A DNA stretch of 64,000 nucleotides, taken from Acrocarpospora pleiomorpha. GTDB lineage: Bacteria; Actinomycetota; Actinomycetes; Streptosporangiales; Streptosporangiaceae. The notes below the pieces were generated by a model. It was not told the origin of the DNA and searched no databases. It saw only the letters and a list, made by a program, of their open reading frames with translations. Numbering within the stretch: the first letter of the stretch is position 1; the number at the start of each line of letters is the position of its first letter. Both the position numbers and the translations under genes were made by a program. The stretch spans positions 91,022 through 155,021 of the forward strand of contig NZ_BLAF01000022.1 in assembly GCF_009687885.1 (NCBI RefSeq), written 5' to 3'. This document shows positions 1-9,230 of the stretch, piece after piece.

Positions 1-172
1 CCGCGTGGCCTCGGTTCGCGGCGGTTTCGTGGAAAACCTGTACGCCGCCGGTGAGCTAGGATCGCTCCACGGATTGCTCTATCCGGCGGGTGGGGGCAGC
101 ATCGCGGAATGCCTCGCGTTCGGCCGGATCGCGGGGCGCAACGCCGCGGCCAACATGATCGTCGGAGGATGA
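1..172 (+). CDS. FAD-dependent oxidoreductase, C-terminal end (partial)
   Basis: Only the last 56 codons are present; the gene begins before the window. The peptide carries the motif ENLYAAGELGSLHG followed by YPAGGGSIAECLAFGRIAG. This is the usual C-terminal FAD-binding signature of the fumarate reductase / 3-ketosteroid dehydrogenase flavoprotein superfamily, in which the AAGE segment and the Gly-rich stretch contact the FAD. The exact substrate cannot be told from this tail. The next gene is an IclR regulator on the same strand, which may control it. Confidence 0.75.
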   Translation, partial: RVASVRGGFVENLYAAGELGSLHGLLYPAGGGSIAECLAFGRIAGRNAAANMIVGG

Positions 173-256
173 CTCAGATGCGGCGAATGGCGCCGGGCGA
201 CCCCGCCGCGAGCGGGGCGCGCGGGTGGACACCGACAGCGGTAGGGGTGACTTCGT

Positions 257-964
257 TTGGGCGCTAGTGATCACGCCGCCGAGGGCGCGAGTCCGGTCAG
301 CGGCTCGCAGACCCTGGACCGCGGCCTGAAACTGCTCGAACTGCTCGCCACCGAGGACCGGGACATGACGGTGGCCGAGCTGGCCGCCTCGCTCGGCATG
401 CACCGGCAGGCCGTCTACCGGCTGCTGACCACCCTGCGCACCCACCGGCTGGCCGCCGAGGGCAGCTCGGGGCGCTACCGGCTGGGTCTCGGCGTGATCC
501 AGCTGGCCCGGCAGGCCAACCCGCACCTGCGCCGCGCCGTGCTGCCGCACCTGCGCACTCTGGCCGAGGAGCTTGGCGTCACCGCGCAGTGCGTGGTGGC
601 CGAGGGCGACGACGCGGTGGTGCTCGCCGTGGTCGAACCGTCCGACGCGGTCTTCCACCTGTCCCAGCGCAGCGGCGCGCGGCACGCGCTGGCCCAGGGC
701 GCCAGCGGTATCGCGATCATGATGTCCCGCGATCCCCAGGTCAGGGACTCCGAGGCCGTGATCGAGGCCAGGTCGCGCGGATACGCGGTCACCCGCGGCC
801 ACCTCACCCCCGGCGCGGTCGGCATCGCGGTGCCGCTCTACACGGCCGAAGGGCACGCGCTGGACGCCAGCCTTGGCATCGTGTCCATGATCGATCTCGA
901 CGTGGAGCGGACCGCGAGCCGCCTGATCGCCGCCGCCGACGAGATCACCGCCTCCGAACTCTGA
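257..964 (+). CDS. IclR-family transcriptional regulator
   Basis: The product has 235 residues. An N-terminal winged helix-turn-helix (about residues 15-75, with LDRGLKLLELLA and TVAELAASLGMHRQAVYRLL) is followed by an IclR effector-binding domain (about 90-230). The start is a TTG preceded by a GGTAGGGG ribosome-binding sequence; no in-frame ATG lies near. Family members bind small aromatic or organic-acid effectors and usually regulate an adjacent catabolic operon. The upstream flavoprotein gene is the nearest candidate target. The effector domain is on the short side for the family. Confidence 0.85.
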   Translation: MGASDHAAEGASPVSGSQTLDRGLKLLELLATEDRDMTVAELAASLGMHRQAVYRLLTTLRTHRLAAEGSSGRYRLGLGVIQLARQANPHLRRAVLPHLRTLAEELGVTAQCVVAEGDDAVVLAVVEPSDAVFHLSQRSGARHALAQGASGIAIMMSRDPQVRDSEAVIEARSRGYAVTRGHLTPGAVGIAVPLYTAEGHALDASLGIVSMIDLDVERTASRLIAAADEITASEL

Positions 965-1076
965 CGCCTGGCATTACCCACGATCTACCTCAATTTGGAC
1001 GTTTGCGACTTGAAGAATTCTGCAATTATCGACATCATGTGTTGCCTAGATCGTGTTCTGGAGGGGGAGGGCTGAC

Positions 1077-1421
1077 ATGCCGGTTCCCCTGTATCAGGCC
1101 AAAGCGGAATTTTTCCGGACGCTGGGGCATCCGGTCCGCATCCAGGTGCTGGAACTCCTGCAGGCCGGGCCACGTCCGGTGCGCGATCTGCTCGCCGAGA
1201 TCGAAGTGGAGCCGTCCAACCTGTCCCAGCAGCTGGCGGTGCTGCGACGAGCCGGAATCGTGACGTCCACCCGCGACGGATCCACCGTCGTCTACGCGCT
1301 GAGCAGCCCCGACGTGGCCGAGCTGATGCGCGCCGCGCGCCGGATCCTCACCGACATGATCGTCGGACAGGGCGAGCTGCTGGCCGAACTGCGCGACGCC
1401 GAGGAACCCCGCCCAGGCTGA
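1077..1421 (+). CDS. ArsR-family regulator of the hyc-like operon (Rv0081-type)
   Basis: A 114-residue winged-helix repressor. KAEFFRTLGHPVRIQVLELL and LSQQLAVLRRAGIV form the ArsR DNA-binding fold. The ATG at 1077 is chosen because GAGGGGGAGG lies just upstream; an in-frame start at 1053 would put that sequence inside the gene. No CxC metal-binding motif is visible, so metal sensing is unlikely. It stands directly before six complex I/hydrogenase-like genes, as Rv0081 does before Rv0082-Rv0087 in M. tuberculosis, where Rv0081 is known as a hypoxia-linked regulator. A local, autoregulatory role here is inferred from position and family. Confidence 0.85.
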   Translation: MPVPLYQAKAEFFRTLGHPVRIQVLELLQAGPRPVRDLLAEIEVEPSNLSQQLAVLRRAGIVTSTRDGSTVVYALSSPDVAELMRAARRILTDMIVGQGELLAELRDAEEPRPG

Positions 1422-1469
1422 CGCTCCGCTCGGGATCAGGGATCGGGTACGACAGGGAGAGTCGCGGCA

Positions 1470-1952
1470 GTGAGTTTGTGGCAAAAGATCAGAAAGACCG
1501 GCCGGGTGGCGGAACCCGCCCCGGAGCGCGCCCCAGGCAATGTCCTGCCCGCGGCGGCGGAGCTGGGCGGCTCCGTGCAACTGCGGCACGTGGACGCGGG
1601 CTCGTGTAACGGCTGCGAGGTGGAGATCGCCTCCGTCTTCGGCCCGGTCTACGACGCCGAACGCTACGGCGCGCGGCTGGTGGCCTCTCCCCGCCACGCC
1701 GACGCCCTGGTGGTGACAGGACCGGTCACGCGCAACATGGAAGTGGCCCTGCGCCGCACCTACGAGGCGGTGCCGGAGCCCCGTCTGGTGATCGCGCTGG
1801 GGGACTGCGCCAGGAACTGCGGCGTGTTCGCCGGGGCATACGGCGTGACCGGCTCGGTCAGCGACGTCGTGCCGGTGGACGCGGAGATCCCGGGCTGCCC
1901 GCCGCGACCGGAGGCGATCGTCGCGGCGCTGCGTGAGCTGACCGGCCGATGA
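1470..1952 (+). CDS. NuoB/HycG-like [4Fe-4S] small subunit (Rv0082-type)
   Basis: A 160-residue protein of the complex I 20-kDa / hydrogenase small-subunit family. Cys46 and Cys49 (in SCNGCE), Cys113 (GDC) and Cys143 (PGCP) match the four ligands of the N2-type proximal [4Fe-4S] cluster; Cys117 is an additional cysteine. The protein should therefore still transfer electrons. It would sit in the peripheral arm against the large subunit encoded at 7033-8493. Start is GTG with a GGGAGAG sequence upstream. The stop overlaps the next start by four bases, so the genes are translationally coupled. Confidence 0.9.
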   Translation: MSLWQKIRKTGRVAEPAPERAPGNVLPAAAELGGSVQLRHVDAGSCNGCEVEIASVFGPVYDAERYGARLVASPRHADALVVTGPVTRNMEVALRRTYEAVPEPRLVIALGDCARNCGVFAGAYGVTGSVSDVVPVDAEIPGCPPRPEAIVAALRELTGR

Positions 1953-3958
1953 ACCTGGTCGGCACGCTGTTCATCGCCGCCCTGGCCGTCTGCGCGGCAT
2001 CGGTGCTGGCCGGACTCACCGCGCCGACACGGCTGCGGCTCCCGCTGGCCGGTCTCGGCACGGCGGGCGCGGGCGCGCTGGGCACGGCGGCGGGCCTGGC
2101 GGCCCTGCTCGGCGGCTCGTGGTCGGCCTGGCTGCCCGAGCTGCTCCCGCTGGCCGGGGTCAGGCTGGCGATCGACCCGCTGGCCGGGCTGTTCATCGCG
2201 GTCACCGGTGTCGTGGCGCTCTGCGCGGCGATCTACGGCATCGGCTACTCGCGCGAGGGCCTCGACGGGCGGGTGGTGCAGGCCACCGCGCCCCTGTTCG
2301 TGGCCGCGATGCTGCTGGTCCCCGCCGCCGCGAGCGTGAGCACGTTCCTGGTGGCGTGGGAGCTGATGGCGATCACCTCCCTGCTGCTGGTGGTCGCCGA
2401 TCACCGGCACCGGCCCGCGGTGGGCGAGGCCGGTCTCTGGTACGGCGTGATGACCCACCTCGGCTTCGTCACGATCCTGGCCGGCCTACTCGCCTTCGCG
2501 GCCGGAGCGGGCGGCGAATCCTTCGACCAACTCCGGCAGGCGGACCTGTCCCCAGCCCTGCGGGGCACGGTGTTCCTGGCGACCGTGGTGGGTTTCGCCT
2601 CCAAAGCGGGCATCGTCCCGCTGCACGTGTGGCTGCCCCGAGCCCACCCCGAGGCCCCGAGCCAGATCTCGGCCCTGATGAGCGCCGCGATGGTCAACAT
2701 GGGCGTGTACGGCATCGTCCGCGTTGGCCTGGACCTGCTCCACGGCGGACCGGTCTGGTGGTGGATGGTCGTGCTGATCGCGGGCGCGATCTCGGCGCTG
2801 TACGGCATCCTGCAAGCCGCCGTGGCCGCCGACCTCAAACGGCTGCTCGGCCACTCCACCACGGAGAACATGGGCCTGGTCCTCATCGGGGTAGGCGCGG
2901 CGGGCCTGTTCGCCGCCTGGGGCAACGCCGTCCTGGCCGCCCTGGCTCTGACCGCCGCGCTGCTGCACGTGGTCAACCACGCCGGATTCAAGACGGTGCT
3001 GTTCCTGGCCGCGGGTTCGGTGCAGCGGGCCACCGGGACGCGTGATCTCGATCAGCTGGGCGGGCTTCGCGCGCGCATGCCGTACACGACCGGGCTGTTC
3101 GCGGTCGGGGCGTTGTGCGCGTCCGCGCTGCCGCCGGGGAACGCGTTCGTCAGCGAGTGGCTGCTCCTGCAGAGCCTGATCCACGCGCTGCCGACCTCCG
3201 GCGTGGTGGGGGCGGTGAGCATGCCGCTGGCCGTGGGCGTGATCGCGTTGTCGGCCGGGCTGGCGGTCGCCACCTTCGTCAAGGCCTTCGGCATCGGATT
3301 CCTCGCCAAACCGCGCGGCCCGGGGGCCGGACGCGCGGCCGAAAGTCCCCCGGCCATGCTCGGCGGGATGGCCCTGGCCGCCGGCTGCTGCCTGGTCCTG
3401 GCGCTCGCGCCCACCGCGATCCTCCCCGTTCTGGGCCACGCGGTGGCCGTGGCGCTCCCCGGTCCCGGCGCGGTGACCGGGGAGGTGTCCCTGCACCTGG
3501 CCGGGATCTCCAGCGTGATCTCGCCGCTGCTCATCGCCGTCGCGCTGGGGGTGGCGGTCGCGGGCGCGCTGGCCCTGACCCGGGTGGTCGCCACCCGCCG
3601 GGCACGGCGAGCCGCCCGCCTGTGGGACTGCGGCGGAGGCCCGATGTCGGCCCGGATGGAATACACGGCGACCTCGTTCGCCGAGCCGCTGCAGCGGGTC
3701 TTCGACAACGTGCTGGCCCCGGAGAGCGACGTGGACGTGACCCCGGTCAAGGAATCCGCCTACCTGGTGGAATCCGTACGGTTCCGGGCCAAGGTGCCGG
3801 ACCGGATCGAGCGCCGCCTGTACGAGCCGGTGCTGTCCGCGCTGACTTTCGTCGGCCGGAGCGCGCGGCACCTGGCCACCGGAAGCGTGCACCGCTACCT
3901 GGCCTACGGATTCTGGGCGCTCACCGGCGCGCTGATCATGCTGGCGGTGTTCCAGTGA
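1949..3958 (+). CDS. HyfB/NuoL-type antiporter-like membrane subunit (Rv0083-type)
   Basis: A 669-residue polytopic protein with about 14 hydrophobic segments. It has the proton-pumping antiporter core of NuoL/M/N and MrpA/D. The SKAGIVPLHVWLPRAH segment (about residues 217-232) holds the conserved Lys and His of the proton path, and KRLLGHSTTENMG is the second signature. A hydrophilic tail (about 560-640) resembles HyfB/HycC. It begins at an ATG overlapping the previous stop and ends in a GTGA overlap with the next gene. Predicted role: ion translocation in the membrane arm. Confidence 0.9.
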   Translation: MNLVGTLFIAALAVCAASVLAGLTAPTRLRLPLAGLGTAGAGALGTAAGLAALLGGSWSAWLPELLPLAGVRLAIDPLAGLFIAVTGVVALCAAIYGIGYSREGLDGRVVQATAPLFVAAMLLVPAAASVSTFLVAWELMAITSLLLVVADHRHRPAVGEAGLWYGVMTHLGFVTILAGLLAFAAGAGGESFDQLRQADLSPALRGTVFLATVVGFASKAGIVPLHVWLPRAHPEAPSQISALMSAAMVNMGVYGIVRVGLDLLHGGPVWWWMVVLIAGAISALYGILQAAVAADLKRLLGHSTTENMGLVLIGVGAAGLFAAWGNAVLAALALTAALLHVVNHAGFKTVLFLAAGSVQRATGTRDLDQLGGLRARMPYTTGLFAVGALCASALPPGNAFVSEWLLLQSLIHALPTSGVVGAVSMPLAVGVIALSAGLAVATFVKAFGIGFLAKPRGPGAGRAAESPPAMLGGMALAAGCCLVLALAPTAILPVLGHAVAVALPGPGAVTGEVSLHLAGISSVISPLLIAVALGVAVAGALALTRVVATRRARRAARLWDCGGGPMSARMEYTATSFAEPLQRVFDNVLAPESDVDVTPVKESAYLVESVRFRAKVPDRIERRLYEPVLSALTFVGRSARHLATGSVHRYLAYGFWALTGALIMLAVFQ

Positions 3959-4899
3959 CGCACGTGGCCGGAGCGGTGCTGCAGGTGGTTCTCGTCGCGG
4001 TAGGGTCCCCCCTGCTGGTCGGGATGATGCGCCAGGTCAGGGCCCGGCTGGAAGGCCGGGCGGGCGCGGGGATCGGCCAGCCGTGGCGGGACCTGCGCAA
4101 GCTCGTGCGCAAGGAGCCGATCGCCCCCGACGGCACCGGCTGGGTGTTCCGAGCCGCGCCACTGCTGCTGGCCGGCACGGTGCTCGTGGTGGCGGCCGTG
4201 GTGCCGCTGGTGTCCACCACCTCGCCGCTGGACGAGGTCGCCGACCTGTTCGCGGTGGTGGCGCTGCTGGCGCTGGGCTCGGTCGCGCTCGCGCTGGGCG
4301 CCCTGGACACCTCCACCGCGTTCGGCGGGATGGGTGCCAGCCGGGAGATGATCGTGCTCGCGCTGGTGGAGCCCACCATCCTGCTGTCGGTGTTCGCGCT
4401 GTCGGTCCGGGTCGGCACCACCAACCTGGGCACGATCGTCACCTCGGCGGTGGCCGACCCGCTGGCCGTGATCTCCCCGGCCAGCCTGCTCGCGGCGGCC
4501 GCGCTGGCGATCGTCACGTTCGCCGAGACCGGCCGGATCCCGGTGGACAACCCGTCCACCCACCTGGAACTGACCATGATCCACGAGGCCATGGTCCTGG
4601 AGTACGCCGGTCCCGACCTGGCGCTCATCGAGTGGGCGTCCGCGATGCGCCTCTCGGTCCTGCTCGGCCTGCTGACCAGCCTGTTCGCCCCGTGGGGCAT
4701 CGCGACCGGGAGCGCAGGGCCGGGAGCGCTCCTGCTGGCGGCGGTGGTCGTCACCGTCAAGGTGGCCCTGCTGGGGGCGCTCCTGGCGGCCGGTGAGGTG
4801 TTCATGGCCAAGCTGCGGCTGTTCCGCATCCCCGAACTGCTCGCCGGGTCCTTCCTGATGGCCCTGCTGGCCGTCGCGGCGTCCTTCTTCCTGGCGTGA
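3955..4899 (+). CDS. hycD: HycD/NuoH-like membrane subunit (Rv0084-type)
   Basis: A 314-residue membrane protein of the NuoH/HycD family, which anchors the peripheral arm and forms the entry to the quinone or proton channel. The loop ETGRIPVDNPSTHLELTMIH with the acidic residues typical of the family is present. The frame is open far upstream through the previous gene; the GTG at 3955 is chosen because it overlaps the preceding stop (GTGA), matching operon style and family length. The symbol follows mycobacterial naming. Confidence 0.88.
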   Translation: MTHVAGAVLQVVLVAVGSPLLVGMMRQVRARLEGRAGAGIGQPWRDLRKLVRKEPIAPDGTGWVFRAAPLLLAGTVLVVAAVVPLVSTTSPLDEVADLFAVVALLALGSVALALGALDTSTAFGGMGASREMIVLALVEPTILLSVFALSVRVGTTNLGTIVTSAVADPLAVISPASLLAAAALAIVTFAETGRIPVDNPSTHLELTMIHEAMVLEYAGPDLALIEWASAMRLSVLLGLLTSLFAPWGIATGSAGPGALLLAAVVVTVKVALLGALLAAGEVFMAKLRLFRIPELLAGSFLMALLAVAASFFLA

Positions 4900-5585
4900 G
4901 GTCCATGACTGAAACGATGTTCACCCTGCCGCCCTCGCTGTACGTCCCGCTGCTGGACCTGGCCTGCGGCGCGTTCCTGCTGACCGGGATGATGGTGCTC
5001 TGGCGGCGCGACCTGGCGGCGATCGTCCGGCTGTTCGCCCTGCAGGGCATCGCGTTGGCGGCGCTGATCGTCGTGCTCGGCGTGTACGAGCAGGATGTGG
5101 AGCTGGTCGCCGTCGGTCTTGGTGTCGGTGCGCTTCGCGCCGGGCTGTTGCCGTACCTGATGCGCCGCGCCCTGATCGCCGGCGGCGCGGGCCGGGAGGT
5201 GCGGCCCGTGGTGAACGTGGCGACCTCGCTGCTGGTGGCGGCGGTGCTGGCCATGCTCGCCTACGCCGTCGCCCAGCCGCTGATACGGCTGTCGCCCACG
5301 CCCGCCACCCAGGCCGTGCCGATCGCGCTGACCGTGCTGCTGGTCGGGTTCTTCGTCCTGGTCACCCGGCGGCGCGCGCTGTCGCAGGTGGTGGGCTTCC
5401 TGCTGATGGACAACGCCATCACCATGACCGCGTTCCTCACCACCAGCGGGGTGCCGCTCGTGGTCGAGCTGGGGATCTCGATGGACGTGCTGCTGGCCGT
5501 CCTGGTGTTCCAGGTTCTGACCACCCGGATGCGCGCCGCTTTCGGCGGCACCGACCTGGACGAGCTCCGGGAGCTGCACGACTGA
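4896..5585 (+). CDS. hycP: HyfE-like membrane subunit (Rv0085-type)
   Basis: A small hydrophobic protein of 229 residues from the GTG at 4896, or 226 from the ATG at 4905. Several transmembrane helices resemble the HyfE subunit, which contains a NuoK-like part. The GTG overlaps the previous stop, and the gene ends by overlapping the next ATG by one base (TGATG). Its position between the NuoH-like and second NuoL-like genes matches hycP in M. tuberculosis. HyfE family members have no catalytic residues; the role is in membrane-arm assembly and proton translocation. Confidence 0.85.
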   Translation: MRSMTETMFTLPPSLYVPLLDLACGAFLLTGMMVLWRRDLAAIVRLFALQGIALAALIVVLGVYEQDVELVAVGLGVGALRAGLLPYLMRRALIAGGAGREVRPVVNVATSLLVAAVLAMLAYAVAQPLIRLSPTPATQAVPIALTVLLVGFFVLVTRRRALSQVVGFLLMDNAITMTAFLTTSGVPLVVELGISMDVLLAVLVFQVLTTRMRAAFGGTDLDELRELHD

Positions 5586-7036
5586 TGAGCACCCTGCTGA
5601 TCCTCGCCCCTGTTGGGTTTCCCCTGCTCGCCGCCGCCGGCTGCGCGGTGTTCGGCTGGAACCGGGTGACCGCGTGGCTGGGCGCGGCGGCCGCGGCCGG
5701 GCTGCTCGCCGCCGCGATCGGGCTCGCCGTGACCGGGCCGGGGTCCGCGCTGTGGGGGCTGCTGCGGGCGGACGCGCTCAGCGCGTACATGCTGATCGTG
5801 ATCGGGGTGGTGGCCCTGCTCGCGATGGCCGCCAGCCCCGCCTACCTGGCGGCCGAGCTGGCCGCCGGGCACACCTGGCCGCGCGCCATGCGCCGCTACG
5901 GCATGCTCACCCAGGCGTTCGTCGCCGCGATGGCCCTGGCCGTGCTCTCCTCCAGCCTGGGCATGCTCTGGGTGGCGGTGGAGGCGACCACCATCGTCAC
6001 CGCCTTCCTCGTCGGCCACCGGCACACCCGGGAGGCGACCGAGGCGGCCTGGAAATACGTGGTCATCTGCTCGGTGGGCATCGCGCTGGCGCTGCTGGGC
6101 ATCGTGCTGGTGCACTACGCGGCCTCCCACGTGGGCGTGGCCTCCCTGGACTGGACGACCCTGTCCTTGCACGCCGACCGGCTCGACCCCGGGGTGATGC
6201 GGGTCGCCGTGGTCCTGCTCGTGCTCGGGTTCGGCACCAAGGCCGGGCTCGCGCCGCTGCACGCCTGGCTGCCCGACGCCCACAGCCAGGCCCCCGCGCC
6301 GGTCTCGGCGCTGATGTCCGGGGTGCTGCTGTCGGTGGCGTTCTACGCCATCCTGCGGGTCAAGGTCATCGCCGACGCCGCCCTCGGCACCGGTTTCACC
6401 CGCCTGCTGCTCGTCGTCGTGGCCCTGGCCTCCCTGCTGGTCACGGCCCTGCTGCTGCTGGCCCAGCGGGACTACAAGCGCCTGCTGGCCTACTCCAGCA
6501 TCGAGCACATGGGGCTGATCGCCCTGGGCACGGCCATCGGCGGCACGCTCGCGCTGACCGCCGTCCTGCTGCACATCCTCGGCCACGGGCTCGGCAAATC
6601 GGTGCTGTTCCTCAGCGCCGGGCACCTCCACCAGGCCGTCGGCAGCAGCCGCGTCCACGCCGTGCGCGGCCTGGCGGCGCGCGCGCCGCTGCTGGCCGGA
6701 GCGTTCGCGCTCGGCCTGCTGGCCCTGCTCGGGCTGCCACCGTTCAGCCTGTTCGCCAGCGAGCTGGGCATCGCCAGGGCCGGTTTCGCCGCCGGTCTCG
6801 GCTGGGTGATCGCGCCGGCCTTCGTGCTGGTGCTGGTCATCGCCGCCGCCCTCGGCCGGCACGCCAGGGACATGCTCCTGGGCCCCGCCTCCCCGGCCGA
6901 CGCCATCCCGATGCCCCGCAGTGTGGCCGCCACGCTGATCGCCGGGCTGGCCGCGTGCGCCGTCCTGGGCGTCGCCGCCGGACCCCTGAACACCCTGCTG
7001 AGGACCGCCGCTTCCATCGCCGGAGCCCTGCCATGA
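5585..7036 (+). CDS. hycQ: HyfF/NuoN-type antiporter-like membrane subunit (Rv0086-type)
   Basis: A 483-residue polytopic protein, the second antiporter-like subunit of the complex. The segment GTKAGLAPLHAWLPDAH (about residues 217-233) with PAPVSALMSG, and KRLLAYSSIEHMG about 80 residues later, are the hallmark motifs of the proton-translocating family. The length fits HyfF rather than the longer HyfB. It ends in an ATGA overlap with the large-subunit gene. Together with the product of 1949-3958 it gives the complex two candidate ion pumps. Confidence 0.88.
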   Translation: MSTLLILAPVGFPLLAAAGCAVFGWNRVTAWLGAAAAAGLLAAAIGLAVTGPGSALWGLLRADALSAYMLIVIGVVALLAMAASPAYLAAELAAGHTWPRAMRRYGMLTQAFVAAMALAVLSSSLGMLWVAVEATTIVTAFLVGHRHTREATEAAWKYVVICSVGIALALLGIVLVHYAASHVGVASLDWTTLSLHADRLDPGVMRVAVVLLVLGFGTKAGLAPLHAWLPDAHSQAPAPVSALMSGVLLSVAFYAILRVKVIADAALGTGFTRLLLVVVALASLLVTALLLLAQRDYKRLLAYSSIEHMGLIALGTAIGGTLALTAVLLHILGHGLGKSVLFLSAGHLHQAVGSSRVHAVRGLAARAPLLAGAFALGLLALLGLPPFSLFASELGIARAGFAAGLGWVIAPAFVLVLVIAAALGRHARDMLLGPASPADAIPMPRSVAATLIAGLAACAVLGVAAGPLNTLLRTAASIAGALP

Positions 7037-8493
7037 CCACACGCACCGTCAGCCCCGGCGACCTGACCGGCGCGGCCACCGAGCTGATCGCCCGAGGCCA
7101 CCGGCTCGCCCTGATGTCGGCCCACCAGGAGGCCCGGGGATTCGGCGTGGTCTACCTGTTCACCGCCCCCGGCCTCGACCACACCGAACTCCACCTCCAC
7201 CTGCCGCCGGACGACCCCACGCTGCCCAGCCTCGCCCGGGTGTCGTTCCCCGCCGGCCGCTTCGAGCGGGAGATCCGCGACCTGTACGGCATCACGCCGC
7301 TCGACCACCCGCAGCCGCGCCGCCTGGTCCGCCACCACCACTGGCCACGCGGCTGGTACCCGATGCGCGCCGACGCGGGCCCGCCCCCCGCCTTCGGCGA
7401 CCCCGAAGGGCCGTTTCCCTTCCTTACCGTGGAAGGGCCGGGCGTGTACGAGATTCCCGTCGGTCCCGTCCACGCCGGCCTCATCGAACCCGGGCATTTC
7501 CGCTTCTCCGTCGTCGGCGAGACCGTCCTGAAGCTCAAAGCCCGGCTCTGGTTCGTCCACAGGGGCATCGAGAAGCTCTTCCAGGGCCGAGCCCCGGCCG
7601 ACGCGTTGCCGCTGGCCGAACGGGTGAGCGGCGACACCTCCGTCGGCCACGCCCTGGCCTACTGCCTGGCCGTGGAGGAGGCCACCGGCACGGCGGTGCC
7701 GGACGAGGCGCGCGGCGCGCGGGCGATCCTGCTGGAGCTGGAACGCCTCTACAACCACGTCACCGATCTCGGCGCCCTGTGCAACGACGTCGCCCACGGC
7801 ATCCTGCACGCGCACGCGGGACGGGTGCGCGAGCAGCTCCTGCGGATCAACGACGAGGTCACCGGGCACCGGCTGCTCCGCGGCGGCGTGATCCTGGGCG
7901 GCGCGGCGCTCCGCGCGCTGCCCGATCCGGCCCGCCTGGCGGCCATCGGGGCGGACGTCGCCGAGATCGTCGAGCTCGCCCTGTCCCACACGGTGGTCGC
8001 CGACCGGTTCACCGGCACCGCGCTCCTGCCTTTCGCGGCCGCCCGCGACCTGGGCACCCTCGGCTACGTCGCCCGTGCCAGCGGTCTCGACACGGACGCC
8101 CGCCGAGACCACCCCAGTGCCGACCTCGGCTCGTTCACCCCGGCCCTGCGCACCGGCGGGGACGTCCTGGCCCGCTTCCAGATCCGCGCGGACGAGATCG
8201 CCAGTTCCATCGAGCTGATCTCGTGGCTGGTCAGCAGATCGGCCTCCGGCCAGAGCGTCCCTCCTGCGATGGACCGGCAGGCGTCCGGTGTCGGGATCGC
8301 CGAAGGCTGGCGCGGCACCATCGTCCACCGGGTGGAACTCGCCCCCGACGGCACGCTCGCCCGCGTGAAGATCGTCGACCCGTCGTTCGTCAACTGGCCC
8401 GCGCTGCCCGTCGCCCTCAACGGCGCGATCGTGCCCGACTTCCCCCTGGTCAACAAGAGCTTCAACCTCTCCTACGCAGGCAACGACCTGTAG
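7033..8493 (+). CDS. hycE: HycE/NuoCD-like large subunit lacking Ni-binding cysteines (Rv0087-type)
   Basis: 486 residues: an N-terminal NuoC-like 30-kDa domain (about 1-130, with FEREIRDLYGI) fused to a NuoD/HycE-like 49-kDa domain. The ATG at 7033 overlaps the previous stop. In true [NiFe] hydrogenases the metal is held by CxxC near the middle and CxxC near the C-terminus. Here the first site reads S199-G-D-T202 and the second, after DP, reads S451-F-V-N454, so all four ligands are replaced. It should therefore not be a hydrogenase. It fits the energy-converting hydrogenase-related (Ehr) group, whose electron donor and acceptor are unsettled. No HycF/NuoI-like ferredoxin subunit is encoded nearby. 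Confidence 0.9.
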   Translation: MTTRTVSPGDLTGAATELIARGHRLALMSAHQEARGFGVVYLFTAPGLDHTELHLHLPPDDPTLPSLARVSFPAGRFEREIRDLYGITPLDHPQPRRLVRHHHWPRGWYPMRADAGPPPAFGDPEGPFPFLTVEGPGVYEIPVGPVHAGLIEPGHFRFSVVGETVLKLKARLWFVHRGIEKLFQGRAPADALPLAERVSGDTSVGHALAYCLAVEEATGTAVPDEARGARAILLELERLYNHVTDLGALCNDVAHGILHAHAGRVREQLLRINDEVTGHRLLRGGVILGGAALRALPDPARLAAIGADVAEIVELALSHTVVADRFTGTALLPFAAARDLGTLGYVARASGLDTDARRDHPSADLGSFTPALRTGGDVLARFQIRADEIASSIELISWLVSRSASGQSVPPAMDRQASGVGIAEGWRGTIVHRVELAPDGTLARVKIVDPSFVNWPALPVALNGAIVPDFPLVNKSFNLSYAGNDL

Positions 8494-8575
8494 CCGTGGT
8501 CTTTTAGGACCTCTTGCTCATCGCTTATTCGTGCGCATATACTCGTCTACAAGTAATCGTGAACGAGGAGGGGAA

Positions 8576-9226
8576 ATGCCGAAGCGGCGCAAGGTCAGCA
8601 ACCTGCTGGCGCTCGCCGTGCTGTCCGCCCTCGTCCAGCGCCCCATGCACCCCTACGAGATCGCCACCGCACTGCGCGGCTGGGGCAAAGATCAGGACAT
8701 GGAGATCAAGTGGGGATCTCTCTACACAGTCGTCCGCAACATGGACAAACACGGCCTGATCGAGGCCGTGGAAAGCGTCCGCGAAGGCCGTAGGCCCGAG
8801 CGCACCGTCTATCGCATCACCGACGAAGGACGCGCGGAGCTGGTCGACTGGGCGCGCGAGCTGGTCTCCACGCCCGTGCGGGAACATCCGCGCTTCCGCG
8901 CCGGGCTGTCGGTGCTGGCCGCGCTCCACCCGGACGAGGCCACAAGCCTCCTGCGGCGGCGGCTGGACCTGCTGGAAGACCACATCACGGCACTGCGTGA
9001 GGAACTCGCGCAGTATCTGCGGGAGAACATTCCGCGGCTGTTCCTGGTCGAGTCGGAATACGACCTGGCCATCCAGGAGGCGGAAGCGACCTGGATCCGC
9101 TCGCTACTCGCCGAGCTCACCTCGGGCGCCTACCCGGGGCTGGACGCGTGGCGGGCCTACCACGAAACCGGCGAGATACCGGCAGAGCTGACAGAACTAG
9201 CCGAAAGGACCAGCTCCACGGAGTAA
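8576..9226 (+). CDS. PadR-family transcriptional regulator
   Basis: 216 residues. The N-terminal PadR winged helix (RPMHPYEIATALR, GSLYTVVRNMDKHGLIE, RTVYRITDEGR, residues about 5-85) is followed by a C-terminal helical dimerisation region with a family-typical acidic coiled coil. The ATG at 8576 follows GAGGAGGGG at ideal distance; the frame is open further upstream but without such a site. The FAD monooxygenase 160 bp downstream on the same strand is the likely target. PadR proteins commonly repress detoxification or efflux genes and respond to phenolic or planar ligands. Confidence 0.85.
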   Translation: MPKRRKVSNLLALAVLSALVQRPMHPYEIATALRGWGKDQDMEIKWGSLYTVVRNMDKHGLIEAVESVREGRRPERTVYRITDEGRAELVDWARELVSTPVREHPRFRAGLSVLAALHPDEATSLLRRRLDLLEDHITALREELAQYLRENIPRLFLVESEYDLAIQEAEATWIRSLLAELTSGAYPGLDAWRAYHETGEIPAELTELAERTSSTE

Positions 9227-9230
9227 TTCA

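Noticed and set aside
5674..7032. Upstream extension of the HycE-like gene
   Set aside because: It is the shadow of hycQ; the ATG at 7033 fits family length and operon overlap.
7033..8493. Annotation as a [NiFe] hydrogenase or formate hydrogenlyase large subunit
   Set aside because: All four nickel-ligand cysteine positions hold other residues.
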